Below are positions 1 to 5,675 of a DNA stretch of 20,400 nucleotides, in pieces; the first letter of the stretch is position 1, and every line of letters begins with the position of its first letter. The stretch comes from Bacteroides_D sp963546395 (GTDB lineage Bacteria > Bacteroidota > Bacteroidia > Bacteroidales > CAJPTX01): NCBI GenBank assembly GCA_963546395.1, contig CAUUMS010000024.1, positions 1 through 20,400 of the forward strand. The letters run 5' to 3'. The translations under genes were made by a program, and so were the position numbers. The notes beneath the pieces were generated by a model that was not told where the DNA came from, did not search any database, and was given only the letters and a program-made list of their open reading frames with translations.

Positions 1-642
1 CCGGAGAGCCTCCAGCTCCCCATTCACCTCTATGCGGAGAGCCTGGAACACTTTGGCCAACAGCTTATTGCGTGTTGGCACATGGGGAAACAGCTCCTGC
101 ACCAGAGCCCGCAGCTGCGCGGTGCTGCGAATGGGTTGGAACTGCCGCGCGTCGACAATGGCACCAGCCAGCCTCCAGGCACAATCCAGCTCGCCATAAT
201 GACGGAAGATATCTGCCAGAGCCTGCTGATCATACTGCGCCAGCACATCCTCAGCCGAGCGGCTAGCCGACCGGCGCATGCGCATATCCATAGGGCCATC
301 GTTGCGGAATGAGAAGCCCCGCTCAGCCGTGTCGAAGTGATGCGACGACACCCCCAGGTCGGCAATGACCCCATCCAGAGCCTCCACGCCGTAGTAGTCG
401 AGCCACTGGCGCAGGTGGCGGAAGTTGCCCCAGATGGGCAGCGCACGGTGGTCGGGGGGCACATTGCGGAGAGCCGCCTCATCCTGATCGAAGCACAGCA
501 GGCGTCCCTGCGGCCCCAGCCCCTCCAGGATGGCACGCGCATGCCCCCCGCCACCGAGTGTCAGGTCTGCATACACCCCTCCGGGGGTCAACTGGAGCGC
601 CTCGATGCTCTCCAGCACCAAGACGGGCACATGATACACCAT
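1..642 (-). CDS. rsmH: 16S rRNA (cytosine-1402-N4)-methyltransferase RsmH, 3' end beyond window
   Basis: SAM-dependent methyltransferase that modifies C1402 in the decoding centre of 16S rRNA. Only the first 214 codons are present; the frame is open to the left edge. The family fingerprint is clear: a SAM-binding stretch D-L-T-L-G-G-G-G-H at residues 26-34, then FDQD, then DLGVSS followed by a HFD...RGFSFR...PMDMRM block, and near the cut end FQALRIEVN. The start is an ATG six bases after the mraZ stop. The two genes are in the same frame, separated by tandem stops TAG TAA and one CGG codon, so they are almost certainly co-transcribed. The order mraZ-rsmH is the classic beginning of the dcw cluster; ftsL and a penicillin-binding-protein gene would be expected further left (inference). 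Confidence 0.96.
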   Translation of the reverse strand, partial: MVYHVPVLVLESIEALQLTPGGVYADLTLGGGGHARAILEGLGPQGRLLCFDQDEAALRNVPPDHRALPIWGNFRHLRQWLDYYGVEALDGVIADLGVSSHHFDTAERGFSFRNDGPMDMRMRRSASRSAEDVLAQYDQQALADIFRHYGELDCAWRLAGAIVDARQFQPIRSTAQLRALVQELFPHVPTRNKLLAKVFQALRIEVNGELEALR

Positions 643-648
643 CCGTTA

Positions 649-1104
649 CTACAGGCTATCGTTACTATGCCCGAGCATGCGCTCGGTCAGGGTCGAGTAT
701 GATTCGCCCTCCAGCTGCGCGCGCTGGTACTGGCCAATCTCCCACAGCTCTATGCAGTCAAACTGCCCTACGAATAGCACATCGGTGGTGGCACCCAAAT
801 GCTCTAGATGTCGTTTCGAGAGGAGGATACGATCGCTGGCATCGAGCGTCACGATCTCGCTGGCGCGGCAGAACTCCCGCACGAACTGATCCCCCTCACG
901 GTTGTAGCGGTTAACGCTCTCGCGGATGCGAGCCGCCTGGCGCTGAAAATCCTCCAGGGTGTAGAGCACGTAGTTCGGCACGTAGATCCCACGCTTCAGC
1001 ACGTACGTCCCCCGATCCTCCGTCTCGTTCTGACGACGGAGCACCGCGGGGAATATCACCCGCCCCTTACCATCGAGCTTTGCTGCGTACTCTCCTAGAA
1101 ACAT
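649..1104 (-). CDS. mraZ: Transcriptional regulator / division protein MraZ
   Basis: A 151-residue protein of the MraZ family, usual length. It has two AbrB-like (SpoVT) DNA-binding repeats: the first holds EYAAKLDGKGRVIFPAVLR (residues 5-23), the second LDASDRILLSKRHLEHLG in the C-terminal half. Members form ring-shaped oligomers, bind TGGG-type direct repeats and repress their own dcw operon. It is the first gene of the mraZ-rsmH unit. The start is an ATG directly preceded on the coding strand by GGGGAGAGCCCC (1105-1116), a 4-bp hairpin that contains the only purine-rich ribosome-binding-like sequence. A candidate operator lies about 240 bp upstream (1344-1368). Confidence 0.97.
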   Translation of the reverse strand: MFLGEYAAKLDGKGRVIFPAVLRRQNETEDRGTYVLKRGIYVPNYVLYTLEDFQRQAARIRESVNRYNREGDQFVREFCRASEIVTLDASDRILLSKRHLEHLGATTDVLFVGQFDCIELWEIGQYQRAQLEGESYSTLTERMLGHSNDSL

Positions 1105-1305
1105 GGGGCTCTCCCCTTAGGGCTCTGCTGGCTGTAGCACACGCCTTTAGGCTGAACGAAAGCCTACCCCCCTCTCTCCCATTTCCCCTCCCTGCGCACC
1201 GTGCAAACCCGCCGACAGAGCCGCAGTTCATCGGCTAAATGGGATGCGGTTCGCCCATGGAATCCATCCTGTCGCCTCGTTCTCGCACACTCCCACAACC
1301 CGTGA

Positions 1306-1313
1306 CAAAATTA
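1306..1313 (-). promoter_or_regulatory. Candidate -7 promoter element for mraZ-rsmH
   Basis: On the minus strand this reads TAATTTTG, an exact match to the Bacteroidota -7 consensus TAnnTTTG. It is the only exact match I found on this strand in the gap. No good TTTG/TTG is found 19-21 bases further upstream, so the -33 half is missing. The predicted leader would be about 195 bases, rather long. Treat as tentative. Confidence 0.35.
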
Positions 1314-1343
1314 GAAACTAGTTCCCACTTGCACGCACCCGCT

Positions 1344-1368
1344 CCCCACTTTGCCCCACCATCTCCCA
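1344..1368 (-). promoter_or_regulatory. Candidate MraZ operator: three TGGGN repeats with 5-nt spacers
   Basis: On the minus strand the sequence is TGGGA-GATGG-TGGGG-CAAAG-TGGGG, three TGGGN units at an exact 10-bp period. This is the architecture described for MraZ boxes (direct TGGGN repeats with 5-nt spacers) in front of the E. coli dcw operon. A fourth TGGGA lies at 1323-1327, 21 bp on, one base out of phase. The array is in the mraZ upstream region in the same orientation as the gene, about 30 bp upstream of the candidate -7 element. Binding is inferred from repeat pattern and position only. Confidence 0.6.
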
Positions 1369-1645
1369 TCTTGCATATTTCTCCCTACACGGCGATTCGT
1401 GCGCCACCACAGACGTTTGCGCTTTAGGGCTCCGAGAGCTCGTAGGCAATAATTCTTCAGATATAAGTAAAATGTGCACAGATCCAGCGTAAACCAATGA
1501 ACGCCAGCACAAGTTGTAATCTGAGGCCTCGCACCTCAGCCTAGCACGCTGCCTCCCAGCGCGTAAGCCCGCATGCTGTCGGGGATCCTACCCCACCCAT
1601 TGAACAATTGCCACGCAGGCCTGCGTGCGACAGCCCCCAGCACAC

Positions 1646-1687
1646 GTATCGGGAGGCCCACGCTCCCCAGCGCAGACCCCCCGATAC
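1646..1687. repeat. Inverted repeat with nested hairpin in the mraZ/EF-G gap
   Basis: GTATCGGG (1646-1653) is perfectly complementary to CCCGATAC (1680-1687). The 26-base interval contains a smaller hairpin CGCT-CCCC-AGCG (1661-1672). It lies about 45 bases beyond the stop codon of the EF-G paralog. There is no T-tract on either side, so a classical intrinsic terminator is doubtful; it may stabilise the mRNA 3' end. Confidence 0.4.
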
Positions 1688-1732
1688 ACATGTGGATCCC
1701 CTGTAGACAGTAGCCTTAGCTACCTGCGGCCA

Positions 1733-3889
1733 TTACTCCTCGCCCTCCTCTTCTTCGTACGCCTTGAGCAGCTTCTCCTGGATGTCTGGCGGCACGTGCT
1801 CGTAGCTGGCAAACTGCATGCTGTAGGTGGCACGGCCACTCGTGAGCGATGAGAGAGCCGTGGAGTAGCGTCCCATCTCGGCGAGCGGCACCTTCGCCTT
1901 CAGCCGCTCGAACCCGCTATCGCTGTCCATACCCATGATGATGGCGCGGCGGTTTTGCAGGTCGCTCATCACGCTGCCCATGTAGTCTGAGGGCACCAGC
2001 ACCTCCACGTCGTACACCGGCTCCATAATCTTGGGCCCTGCTGCCTTGAAGGCCGCGCGGAATGCATTGCGCCCCGCCAGCTTGAACGATATTTCGTTGC
2101 TATCCACCGGGTGCATCTTCCCGTCATACACGCACACGCGGATGTCACGCGCATACGAGCCCGTGAGCGGCCCCTGCTCCATCTTCTCCATGATGCCCTT
2201 GAGGATGGCGGGCAGGAAGCGCGCATCGATGGCCCCGCCCACAATGCAGTTGCAGAACACCAGCTTACCCCCCCACTCCAGGCTCACCTCCTCGCTATCG
2301 CGCACGTTCATCGCCAGCTCCTTACCATTCACCTTCACCTTACCCGGGGCCGGCATCCCCTCGTAGTAGGGCTCAATCAACAGGTGCACCTCGCCAAACT
2401 GCCCGGCACCGCCCGACTGCTTCTTGTGGCGATAGTCGGCCTGCGCCACCTTCGTAATCGTCTCACGGTAGGGGATGCGTGGCGGGATGAACTCCACCTC
2501 GAGCTTGTGCAGATGCGTGAGCTCCCACTTCAGAATGTTCAGATGATGCTCACCCTGGCCCGAGAGGATAATCTGCCGCAGCTCCTTCGACACCTCCACG
2601 CCGATGGTGAGGTCGGCCTGATGGGCTCGGTTCAGCAGCTCGCCCAGCTTCTCCGTCTCAGCCTCATTGGTGGCGCGCACGGCCGTGCGGAACTTGGCAT
2701 TGGGGAATTGCAGCCACGGGAACCGGAACGGGTGGCTCGGGTCGCACAGCGTGTTGTTGCTCTTGGTGTTCTTCAGCTTCACCGCCGCGGCAATGTCGCC
2801 CGCATGCAGCTCCGACACCTTCGTGCGATTTTTACCCGCCACCACGAACAGCTGCGCCATGCGCTCCTTGGTCTCCGTGGTGGTGTTGAGCAGATCCTGC
2901 CCCTCCGTCAGCGTGCCCGAGGTGACCTTGAAGTAGTTGATCTCGCCGATATGCGGCTCGGTGGCCGTCTTAAACACGAACAGCGACGTGGGGGCCTGGC
3001 TGTCGCACTTCACCTCATGCCCCTCGGTGTCCACCAGCGGCGGCGTGTCAGCCGGCGAGGGCCCCACCTTAATGATGAACTCCATCAGGCGCTTCACCCC
3101 GATGGTGCGCTGCGCCGAGGTGCAAAACACGGGGTACACCCCACCCGTGGCGATGCCCACCGAGAGCCCCTTGCGAATCTCGTCCTCGGTGAGCGTCCCC
3201 TTCTCGAAGAAGAGCTCCATGAGCTGCTCGTCATTCTCCGCCGCCGCCTCCACCAGCTTCGCATTGAGCTCCTTGGCCCGCGCCATCTCGCTCTCGGGGA
3301 TGGGCAGCTCTTCGCGCTCGCCCAGCGTGCCCTTGAAACGGTAAAGCTTCATGAGCAGCACATCCACAAAACTGTCGAACTCCGCCCCCGGATTCACGGG
3401 GTATTGCACCGTCACCACCTTAGGCCCAAAGCTGTGCTGGAGCGACTCGAGGGTATGCTCGTAGTTCGCCTTCTCATGGTCGAGGTGATTGATGGCCAGC
3501 ACCATCGGGCGTTTGGCCCGCATGGCCCATCGGGCGAAAATCTCGGTGCCCACCTCCACCCCGTGCTGCGCATTCACCACCATGACGGCCAGGTCGGCCA
3601 CCGTGAGCGACGTGATCACCGACCCGATGAAATCATCCGACCCCGGCGTGTCGAAGAGGTTCAACTTCCGATCCATGAACTCGGTGTAGAGCACCGTGGA
3701 GTAGATCGACTTGTGGTTGATCTGCTCGATCTCGCTGTAGTCGGAGACCGTGCTGTTACCCTCGATCGTCCCCTTGCGATCGATCACCTTTCCCTCGAAG
3801 AGCATCGACTCGGCCAGCATTGTCTTGCCCGCGCCCGTGCTCCCAATGAGGGCCACATTGCGAATCAGATCCGTGGTGTATGTTTTCAT
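1733..3889 (-). CDS. fusA2: Elongation factor G paralog (EF-G2 type) with degenerate GTPase motifs
   Basis: A 718-residue protein with the full five-domain EF-G layout: G domain (about 1-270), domain II (about 300-390), III, IV with QSGGAGQFGEV, V, and an acidic tail EEEEGEE. It should act in ribosomal translocation. The P-loop GSTGAGKT is intact at 16-23, but the usual RGITI of switch I is absent (QINHKSIYSTV instead). Switch II reads DTPGSDDF (80-87), so the histidine of DTPGHVDF needed for GTP hydrolysis is serine. The NKxD motif is NHLD (134-137). These match the EF-G2 paralogs of Bacteroides, one of which is reported to support translocation without GTP hydrolysis. It is monocistronic, transcribed away from tonB. 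The housekeeping fusA is expected elsewhere. Domain assignment is secure; loss of GTPase activity is inferred from residues. Confidence 0.93.
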   Translation of the reverse strand: MKTYTTDLIRNVALIGSTGAGKTMLAESMLFEGKVIDRKGTIEGNSTVSDYSEIEQINHKSIYSTVLYTEFMDRKLNLFDTPGSDDFIGSVITSLTVADLAVMVVNAQHGVEVGTEIFARWAMRAKRPMVLAINHLDHEKANYEHTLESLQHSFGPKVVTVQYPVNPGAEFDSFVDVLLMKLYRFKGTLGEREELPIPESEMARAKELNAKLVEAAAENDEQLMELFFEKGTLTEDEIRKGLSVGIATGGVYPVFCTSAQRTIGVKRLMEFIIKVGPSPADTPPLVDTEGHEVKCDSQAPTSLFVFKTATEPHIGEINYFKVTSGTLTEGQDLLNTTTETKERMAQLFVVAGKNRTKVSELHAGDIAAAVKLKNTKSNNTLCDPSHPFRFPWLQFPNAKFRTAVRATNEAETEKLGELLNRAHQADLTIGVEVSKELRQIILSGQGEHHLNILKWELTHLHKLEVEFIPPRIPYRETITKVAQADYRHKKQSGGAGQFGEVHLLIEPYYEGMPAPGKVKVNGKELAMNVRDSEEVSLEWGGKLVFCNCIVGGAIDARFLPAILKGIMEKMEQGPLTGSYARDIRVCVYDGKMHPVDSNEISFKLAGRNAFRAAFKAAGPKIMEPVYDVEVLVPSDYMGSVMSDLQNRRAIIMGMDSDSGFERLKAKVPLAEMGRYSTALSSLTSGRATYSMQFASYEHVPPDIQEKLLKAYEEEEGEE

Positions 3890-3974
3890 GGAATACGGTG
3901 TTAGAGTTTCACGTAAACCTCATCCCTTCGCCGAGCTGCGCGGCGAGCAGAGCCCACATGCGTAACCGGCGACT

Positions 3975-3999
3975 CAAAGATAGAAGTTTTACAAACAAA
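3975..3999 (-). promoter_or_regulatory. Candidate promoter of the EF-G paralog
   Basis: On the minus strand TATCTTTG (3975-3982) matches the Bacteroidota -7 consensus TAnnTTTG. A TTTG (3996-3999) lies upstream but only 13 bases away, shorter than the usual 19-21. The predicted transcript would have a leader of about 80 bases to the ATG at 3889. Confidence 0.5.
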
Positions 4000-4375
4000 A
4001 TCATTAATCTCTCGCCCCGTTTTACAATAAAATGTCGTGCCGACGGGTAGCCCGAACGCTCCGACCAGCGATCCTCAGCGGGAGGGCGAAAATGCGACGC
4101 AGGGCAAAAACGCATGGCGTGGGCAACGTCACTCCCACAATGGCAATGCAGGGCACGACCATCCGCCAAAAGCCCAGCCATTTTCATGTGATACTGGTGC
4201 ATCGGCAAGGCCTAGGAATGGGACAATCCGACGGGGCTAAAAATAGAGATTGTACCCACCTCCTGCGCAACGGCACCGTACCAAGTCCCTATTTGGCGGT
4301 AGAAATACGGTTTTGATACGGTGAGGCTATCTCGTGGGTAGATGGTGGACGCAGGGCGTAACCGATCGGTAACTC

Positions 4376-4405
4376 TTGCGCATTGGAAAATTATCCCTAA
4401 CTTTG
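4376..4405 (+). promoter_or_regulatory. Candidate promoter of tonB
   Basis: TTG (4376-4378), a 19-base spacer and TAACTTTG (4398-4405) match the Bacteroidota TTG / TAnnTTTG promoter with correct spacing. Transcription would begin near 4410-4413, giving a leader of about 85 bases. Confidence 0.6.
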
Positions 4406-4414
4406 GATGCAAGT

Positions 4415-4440
4415 TTGCGGGGGAATAAGCCCCCAGGCAA
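4415..4440 (+). promoter_or_regulatory. Hairpin at predicted 5' end of tonB mRNA
   Basis: TTGC-GGGGG (4415-4423), a 6-base loop, CCCCC (4430-4434), a 2-base bulge and GCAA (4437-4440) form a 9-bp stem. It lies a few bases after the predicted transcription start. It has no T-tract, so mRNA 5'-end protection or a leader control element is more likely than termination. Function is inferred. Confidence 0.45.
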
Positions 4441-4496
4441 GGCAGTAGCACCAGCGTAAAACAAGAGACCGGATCGACACCTAATACGGCCCAACC

Positions 4497-5195
4497 ATGG
4501 AGATTAAGAAGTCATCCAAAGCCGATTTGCAGCGCTACAAGAGCGTGTTCCTACTCTTCGGGCTCATCATTTCCATCTCTATATGCCTCGCGGCATTCAA
4601 CTGGAAGACGAGCTACAAGGTGGACGAGGAGATCGCTCTGGCCCCCACAGCCATCACCGAGCAGGAGGTCATCCCGATGACCCAGCAGCAGGAGCAGCAG
4701 CAGGAGATCGCCAAGCCCGAGGCCCCGAAGCTGATCAACCAGATCAACATCGTGAACCGGGAGGTGAACCTGAATGACGATTTCGACCCGTTCGCCAATG
4801 AGATGAACGAGAATACGGCGACGGAGATCTACGAGTACACGGGCGGCTCCGAGGAGACGGAAGTGGAAGAGGAGGAGATCCTCTACATCGTGGAGGAGAT
4901 GCCTAGCTTCCAGGGCGGAACGCTGGAGAAGTTCCGTGAGTTTGTGCAGAAGAACACCCGCTACCCCGAAGAGGCGGCCCGCGAGGGGATACAGGGGAAG
5001 GTCATCATGTCCTTTGTGGTAGAGCCCAGCGGTGAGGTGAGCCGCGTGAAGGTGCTGCGCGGCGTAGATCCGCTGCTCGACCGTGAGGCGATTCGCGTAA
5101 TTAAGTCGAGCCCCAAGTGGTCACCCGGTAAACAGCGCGGTAAGCCTGCACGCGTGGCCTACACGATCCCTGTGGTGTTCTACCTCAGGAATTAA
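4497..5195 (+). CDS. tonB: Energy transducer TonB
   Basis: A 232-residue TonB-family protein that passes inner-membrane proton-motive energy (through ExbB/ExbD) to TonB-dependent outer-membrane receptors. Residues about 16-34 are one membrane segment after a short basic N-terminus. A Q/E-rich periplasmic linker follows (QQQEQQQE near residues 62-69, then an acidic stretch EETEVEEEEI). The C-terminal TonB domain (about 150-232) has YPEEAAREGIQGKV, VEPSGEV, LDREAIRV and the ending SPGKQRGKPARVAYTIPVVF typical of Bacteroidota TonB. It stands alone without exbB/exbD and ends in its own terminator. No Shine-Dalgarno sequence precedes the ATG, which is common in this phylum. Which receptors it serves cannot be read from context. 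Confidence 0.95.
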   Translation: MEIKKSSKADLQRYKSVFLLFGLIISISICLAAFNWKTSYKVDEEIALAPTAITEQEVIPMTQQQEQQQEIAKPEAPKLINQINIVNREVNLNDDFDPFANEMNENTATEIYEYTGGSEETEVEEEEILYIVEEMPSFQGGTLEKFREFVQKNTRYPEEAAREGIQGKVIMSFVVEPSGEVSRVKVLRGVDPLLDREAIRVIKSSPKWSPGKQRGKPARVAYTIPVVFYLRN

Positions 5196-5254
5196 TTCGA
5201 GTTTCTCTGTCACTCATGAGCTATATCTGTTTTAATTGAACATTCGGGAATCAG

Positions 5255-5293
5255 ATCCCCCTACCGACGGGTTCGGTGGGGGGATTTTCTTTT
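5255..5293 (+). terminator. Intrinsic terminator of tonB
   Basis: A 14-bp stem (5255-5267 with 5273-5285 plus a T-G wobble at 5262/5278; arms ATCCCCC-T-ACCGA and TCGGT-G-GGGGGAT) with a 5-base loop, followed by TTTTCTTTT. It lies 60 bases past the tonB stop codon. Confidence 0.9.
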
Positions 5294-5601
5294 GCCACTA
5301 TGGATACTCCATGATGCCGGGGCTCCTCCACCTCGCCATGTGGACAAAAGCCCAAGCAGCGCACTTCCACAATCATTGGCCCCCAAGCACTCGTCATGCA
5401 GGCGTTGTCCCCACGCACGAAAGGCACGTATAACCCCAGGGCCTACGCCATGGTTCCGCCACGTTACATGCTGGGCCTTGGGAGCAATCTGCGATACCCT
5501 GTAGGCAGGTACGGAGGGTAAAAGCTGGCATAGAGCCCTATCGGGCCGCATGCGTAGGGTGGTGCGCCTGGAGAGAGGGCACCCCACCCCACGCATGCGA
5601 A
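5294..5601. other. Gap between convergent tonB and the LysM gene
   Basis: About 300 bases beyond the tonB terminator without a recognisable gene. Frames here run through both terminators and look fortuitous. A weak inverted repeat (CCCAGGGCC near 5436 with GGGCCTTGGG near 5472) and a long imperfect hairpin (5547-5599) are the only structures seen. Confidence 0.5.
5547..5599. repeat. Long imperfect hairpin next to the LysM-gene terminator
   Basis: CGCATGCGT (5547-5555) is complementary to ACGCATGCG (5591-5599). The pairing continues, with small bulges, through GGGTGGTGC (5557-5565) and GGCACCCCACCCC (5578-5590). It lies two bases beyond the 16-bp terminator stem, giving two consecutive hairpins on the minus-strand transcript. 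Confidence 0.5.
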
Positions 5602-5637
5602 AGCGGCGTTGGTTGCCCCTTGGCAACCAACGCCGCT
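5602..5637 (-). terminator. Terminator-like perfect hairpin of the LysM gene
   Basis: Arms AGCGGCGTTGGTTGCC (5602-5617) and its exact complement (5622-5637) form a 16-bp stem with a 4-base loop, about 39 bases after the LysM-gene stop. The following T-run on the minus strand is short. It stands between two converging genes and may block read-through from both sides. Confidence 0.7.
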
Positions 5638-5675
5638 AAGACTAACGCACCGATTAAATGCGGGCTGGGAGCCGT

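Larger units (their letters stand above)
1105..1732. other. 628-bp gap between mraZ and the EF-G paralog
   Basis: No convincing gene. Both flanking genes are on the minus strand, so this is the mraZ promoter/operator region and the 3' side of the EF-G paralog. It holds a candidate -7 element (1306-1313), a TGGGN direct-repeat array (1344-1368), an AT-rich island around 1448-1475 and an inverted repeat GTATCGGG/CCCGATAC (1646-1687). Two short overlapping frames of 62-64 codons have no recognisable family and are not called. No strong intrinsic terminator with a T-tract is visible downstream of the EF-G paralog. Confidence 0.6.
3890..4496. other. 607-bp divergent gap between EF-G paralog and tonB
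   Basis: This shared upstream region holds a promoter candidate for each flanking gene (3975-3999 minus, 4376-4405 plus). A hairpin TCGCCG-N7-CGGCGA (3928-3946) lies in the predicted leader of the EF-G paralog, and a stable hairpin (4415-4440) at the predicted 5' end of the tonB mRNA. Between about 4000 and 4370 I see no gene, tRNA or riboswitch I can name. Overlapping frames of 60-99 codons on both strands have no family resemblance and probably arise by chance in G+C-rich DNA. Confidence 0.6.

Noticed and set aside
30..554. A 174-codon minus-strand frame at the left edge
   Set aside because: It is a different frame of the same strand as rsmH; the true rsmH frame carries all conserved motifs and is open to the edge.
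1239..1512. Two overlapping 62-64-codon frames in the mraZ upstream gap
   Set aside because: They cover the candidate operator and promoter, and neither has a recognisable domain.
2111..3904. A 597-codon open frame on the plus strand
   Set aside because: It is antisense to the EF-G paralog, is rich in Arg, His and Leu, has no family motifs and is explained by G+C-rich codon use on the other strand.
3909..4208. A 99-codon minus-strand frame upstream of the EF-G paralog
   Set aside because: It spans the predicted promoter and leader hairpin of the EF-G paralog, has no family resemblance and no ribosome-binding site.
5261..5626. A 121-codon minus-strand frame in the tonB/LysM gap
   Set aside because: It runs through the stems of both terminators and is Arg-rich without any motif; a real gene there is unlikely.
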